DNA of 64,000 nucleotides from the NCBI RefSeq assembly GCF_012849375.1, contig NZ_CP051684.1:6076001-6140000 (forward strand), in the 5' to 3' direction. The translations under genes were made by a program, and so were the position numbers. This DNA comes from Duganella dendranthematis. Lineage in GTDB: Bacteria; Pseudomonadota; Gammaproteobacteria; Burkholderiales; Burkholderiaceae_D. The first letter of the stretch is position 1. Every line of letters begins with the position of its first letter. The notes beneath the pieces were generated by a model, which searched no databases, was not told the origin of the DNA, and saw only the letters and a program-made list of their open reading frames with translations. Below are positions 63,039 through 64,000 of the stretch, one piece after another.

Positions 63039-64000
63039 GTGATTAACACCCTTAAGTCCGCCTTCGGCCGCTGGCGCGCGAACCCGTCTGCGCCGTCGCT
63101 GCCCCCTGCCCTGCTGAGAACCCTGTACCCGCTGCTGATCCTGGCCATCGGCCTGACGGCGCTGACCATGATGTACATGTGGAGCAACCAGTCCAGCTAC
63201 AAACCGGTGTTCGGCGCGCGCGAGAAAGTCTCGGCGCCGGACATGATGACCGTGCTCGATACCGACCACATCCCGTACCGCATCCATCCGGAAAGCGGCC
63301 AGGTGCTGGTGCCGGAATCGATGCTGGGCAAGGTGCGCATGCTGCTGGCCGCCAAGGGCGTCACCGCCCAGCTGCCGGCCGGCCTGGAGCTGATGGACAA
63401 GAACGACCCGCTGGGCGTGTCGCAATTCGTCCAGGACGTGCGCTTCCGCCGCGGCCTGGAAGGCGAACTGGCGCAATCGATCATGACGCTGGATGCGATC
63501 TCGCATGCGCGCGTGCACCTGTCGATCGCCAAGTCGACCTCGTTCGTATCGGCGGATGGCGACAAATCGTCGGCATCGGTCGTGGTAGCGCTAAAACCGG
63601 GCGCCACGCTGCCGCCGGAAGCGATTGCCGCCGTGGTCAACATGGTGGCCGGCAGCGTCGCCAGCCTGGCGCCGGCGCGCGTCAGCCTGGTGGACCAGGC
63701 CGGCAATCTGCTGTCGTCCCACATCGACCTGGCCGACGGCTTTGACGCCGGTACCAGCGGCAACGACGCCAGCAAGCGCTACCAGGACGACGTCAAGAAC
63801 AACATCAAGGGCCTGCTGGGTCCGGTGATCGGCGACGACAACTACCGCATGTCGGTGGCCGCCGCCGTCGACAACGACCGCGTCGAGGAAACCGTCGAGA
63901 AGTACGGCGCCGATCCGAAAGTCACCAGCGAAGCCATGCGCGAAGAGCAGGACCGCAACCGAATGGTGATGGGCGTGCCGGGCACGCTGTCCAACCGGCC
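63039..64000 (+). CDS. fliF: Flagellar MS-ring protein FliF, 3' end cut by window edge
   Basis: About 320 codons visible from GTG 63039, open to the edge. An N-terminal helix (LYPLLILAIGLTALTMMYMW) is followed by the FliF ring domains: LDTDHIPYRIHPESGQVLVP, MDKNDPLGVSQFVQDVRFRR, GLEGELAQSIMTLDAISHAR and VVVALKPGATLPPEAIAAV. FliF forms the MS ring that nucleates the basal body. GTG is chosen since it opens the family N-terminus and no in-frame ATG is near it; the ribosome site is weak. Confidence 0.93.
   Translation, partial: MINTLKSAFGRWRANPSAPSLPPALLRTLYPLLILAIGLTALTMMYMWSNQSSYKPVFGAREKVSAPDMMTVLDTDHIPYRIHPESGQVLVPESMLGKVRMLLAAKGVTAQLPAGLELMDKNDPLGVSQFVQDVRFRRGLEGELAQSIMTLDAISHARVHLSIAKSTSFVSADGDKSSASVVVALKPGATLPPEAIAAVVNMVAGSVASLAPARVSLVDQAGNLLSSHIDLADGFDAGTSGNDASKRYQDDVKNNIKGLLGPVIGDDNYRMSVAAAVDNDRVEETVEKYGADPKVTSEAMREEQDRNRMVMGVPGTLSNR

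Noticed and set aside
1..64000. CRISPR array, tRNA or rRNA genes, insertion sequences
   Set aside because: No regularly spaced repeats, cloverleaf or rRNA sequence, or transposase-like frame was seen in the window.

Overview
The window is high-GC DNA of betaproteobacterial character, most likely Burkholderiales and probably Oxalobacteraceae (Massilia/Duganella/Janthinobacterium-like). This is inferred from the GC-rich codon use, a PEP-CTERM exported protein, a Burkholderia/Acinetobacter-style type VI secretion (T6SS) locus and a lateral-type flagellar locus; no rRNA or tRNA is present to confirm it.

Region 1 (1-36.3 kb) is a nearly complete T6SS locus. At the left edge is an AT-richer effector module read on the minus strand: vgrG, a DUF4123 adaptor, a DUF3304 lipoprotein (putative immunity), a DUF2235/Tle1-like lipase effector, a decayed vgrG fragment and a second DUF3304 gene cut by the window edge. 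The core machinery lies in three operons. The plus-strand set is a tagX-like M15 peptidase, an unusual ketosynthase-like membrane protein, tssM, tagF, an OmpA/TagN-like gene and tssA. The minus-strand set is a TPR lipoprotein, then tssB, tssC, hcp, tssE, tssF, tssG and tssH/clpV. The second plus-strand set is tssK, tssL and a second vgrG, which runs directly into a LysM/lysozyme-like putative effector and five small exported proteins that look like an immunity array (one LprI-like). I find no tssJ and no PAAR gene in the window.

Region 2 (36.4-46.3 kb) begins with a HAF-repeat protein and a PEP-CTERM protein. A minus-strand block follows, containing four proteins tagged with double-CxxC zinc ribbons (three of them membrane proteins), a lipoprotein and a DUF3857/transglutaminase periplasmic protein. 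This block is the best candidate here for an undescribed system. Its first gene is frameshifted at a (CG)7 tract.

Region 3 (46.5-51.2 kb) is a small catabolic group: 3-oxoacid CoA-transferase subunits A and B, a PAS-LuxR regulator, an SDR dehydrogenase and ETF:ubiquinone oxidoreductase.

Region 4 (51.4-64 kb) is flagellar: a short flagellin, a FliK-like protein, a TPR glycosyltransferase probably acting on flagellin, then flhA-flhB-fliR-fliQ-fliP-fliN-fliM on the minus strand, divergent from fliE and fliF (cut by the right edge). The gene order, the divergent FliM, the missing fliO and the short flagellin suggest a secondary (lateral, Flag-2-like) flagellum rather than the primary one.
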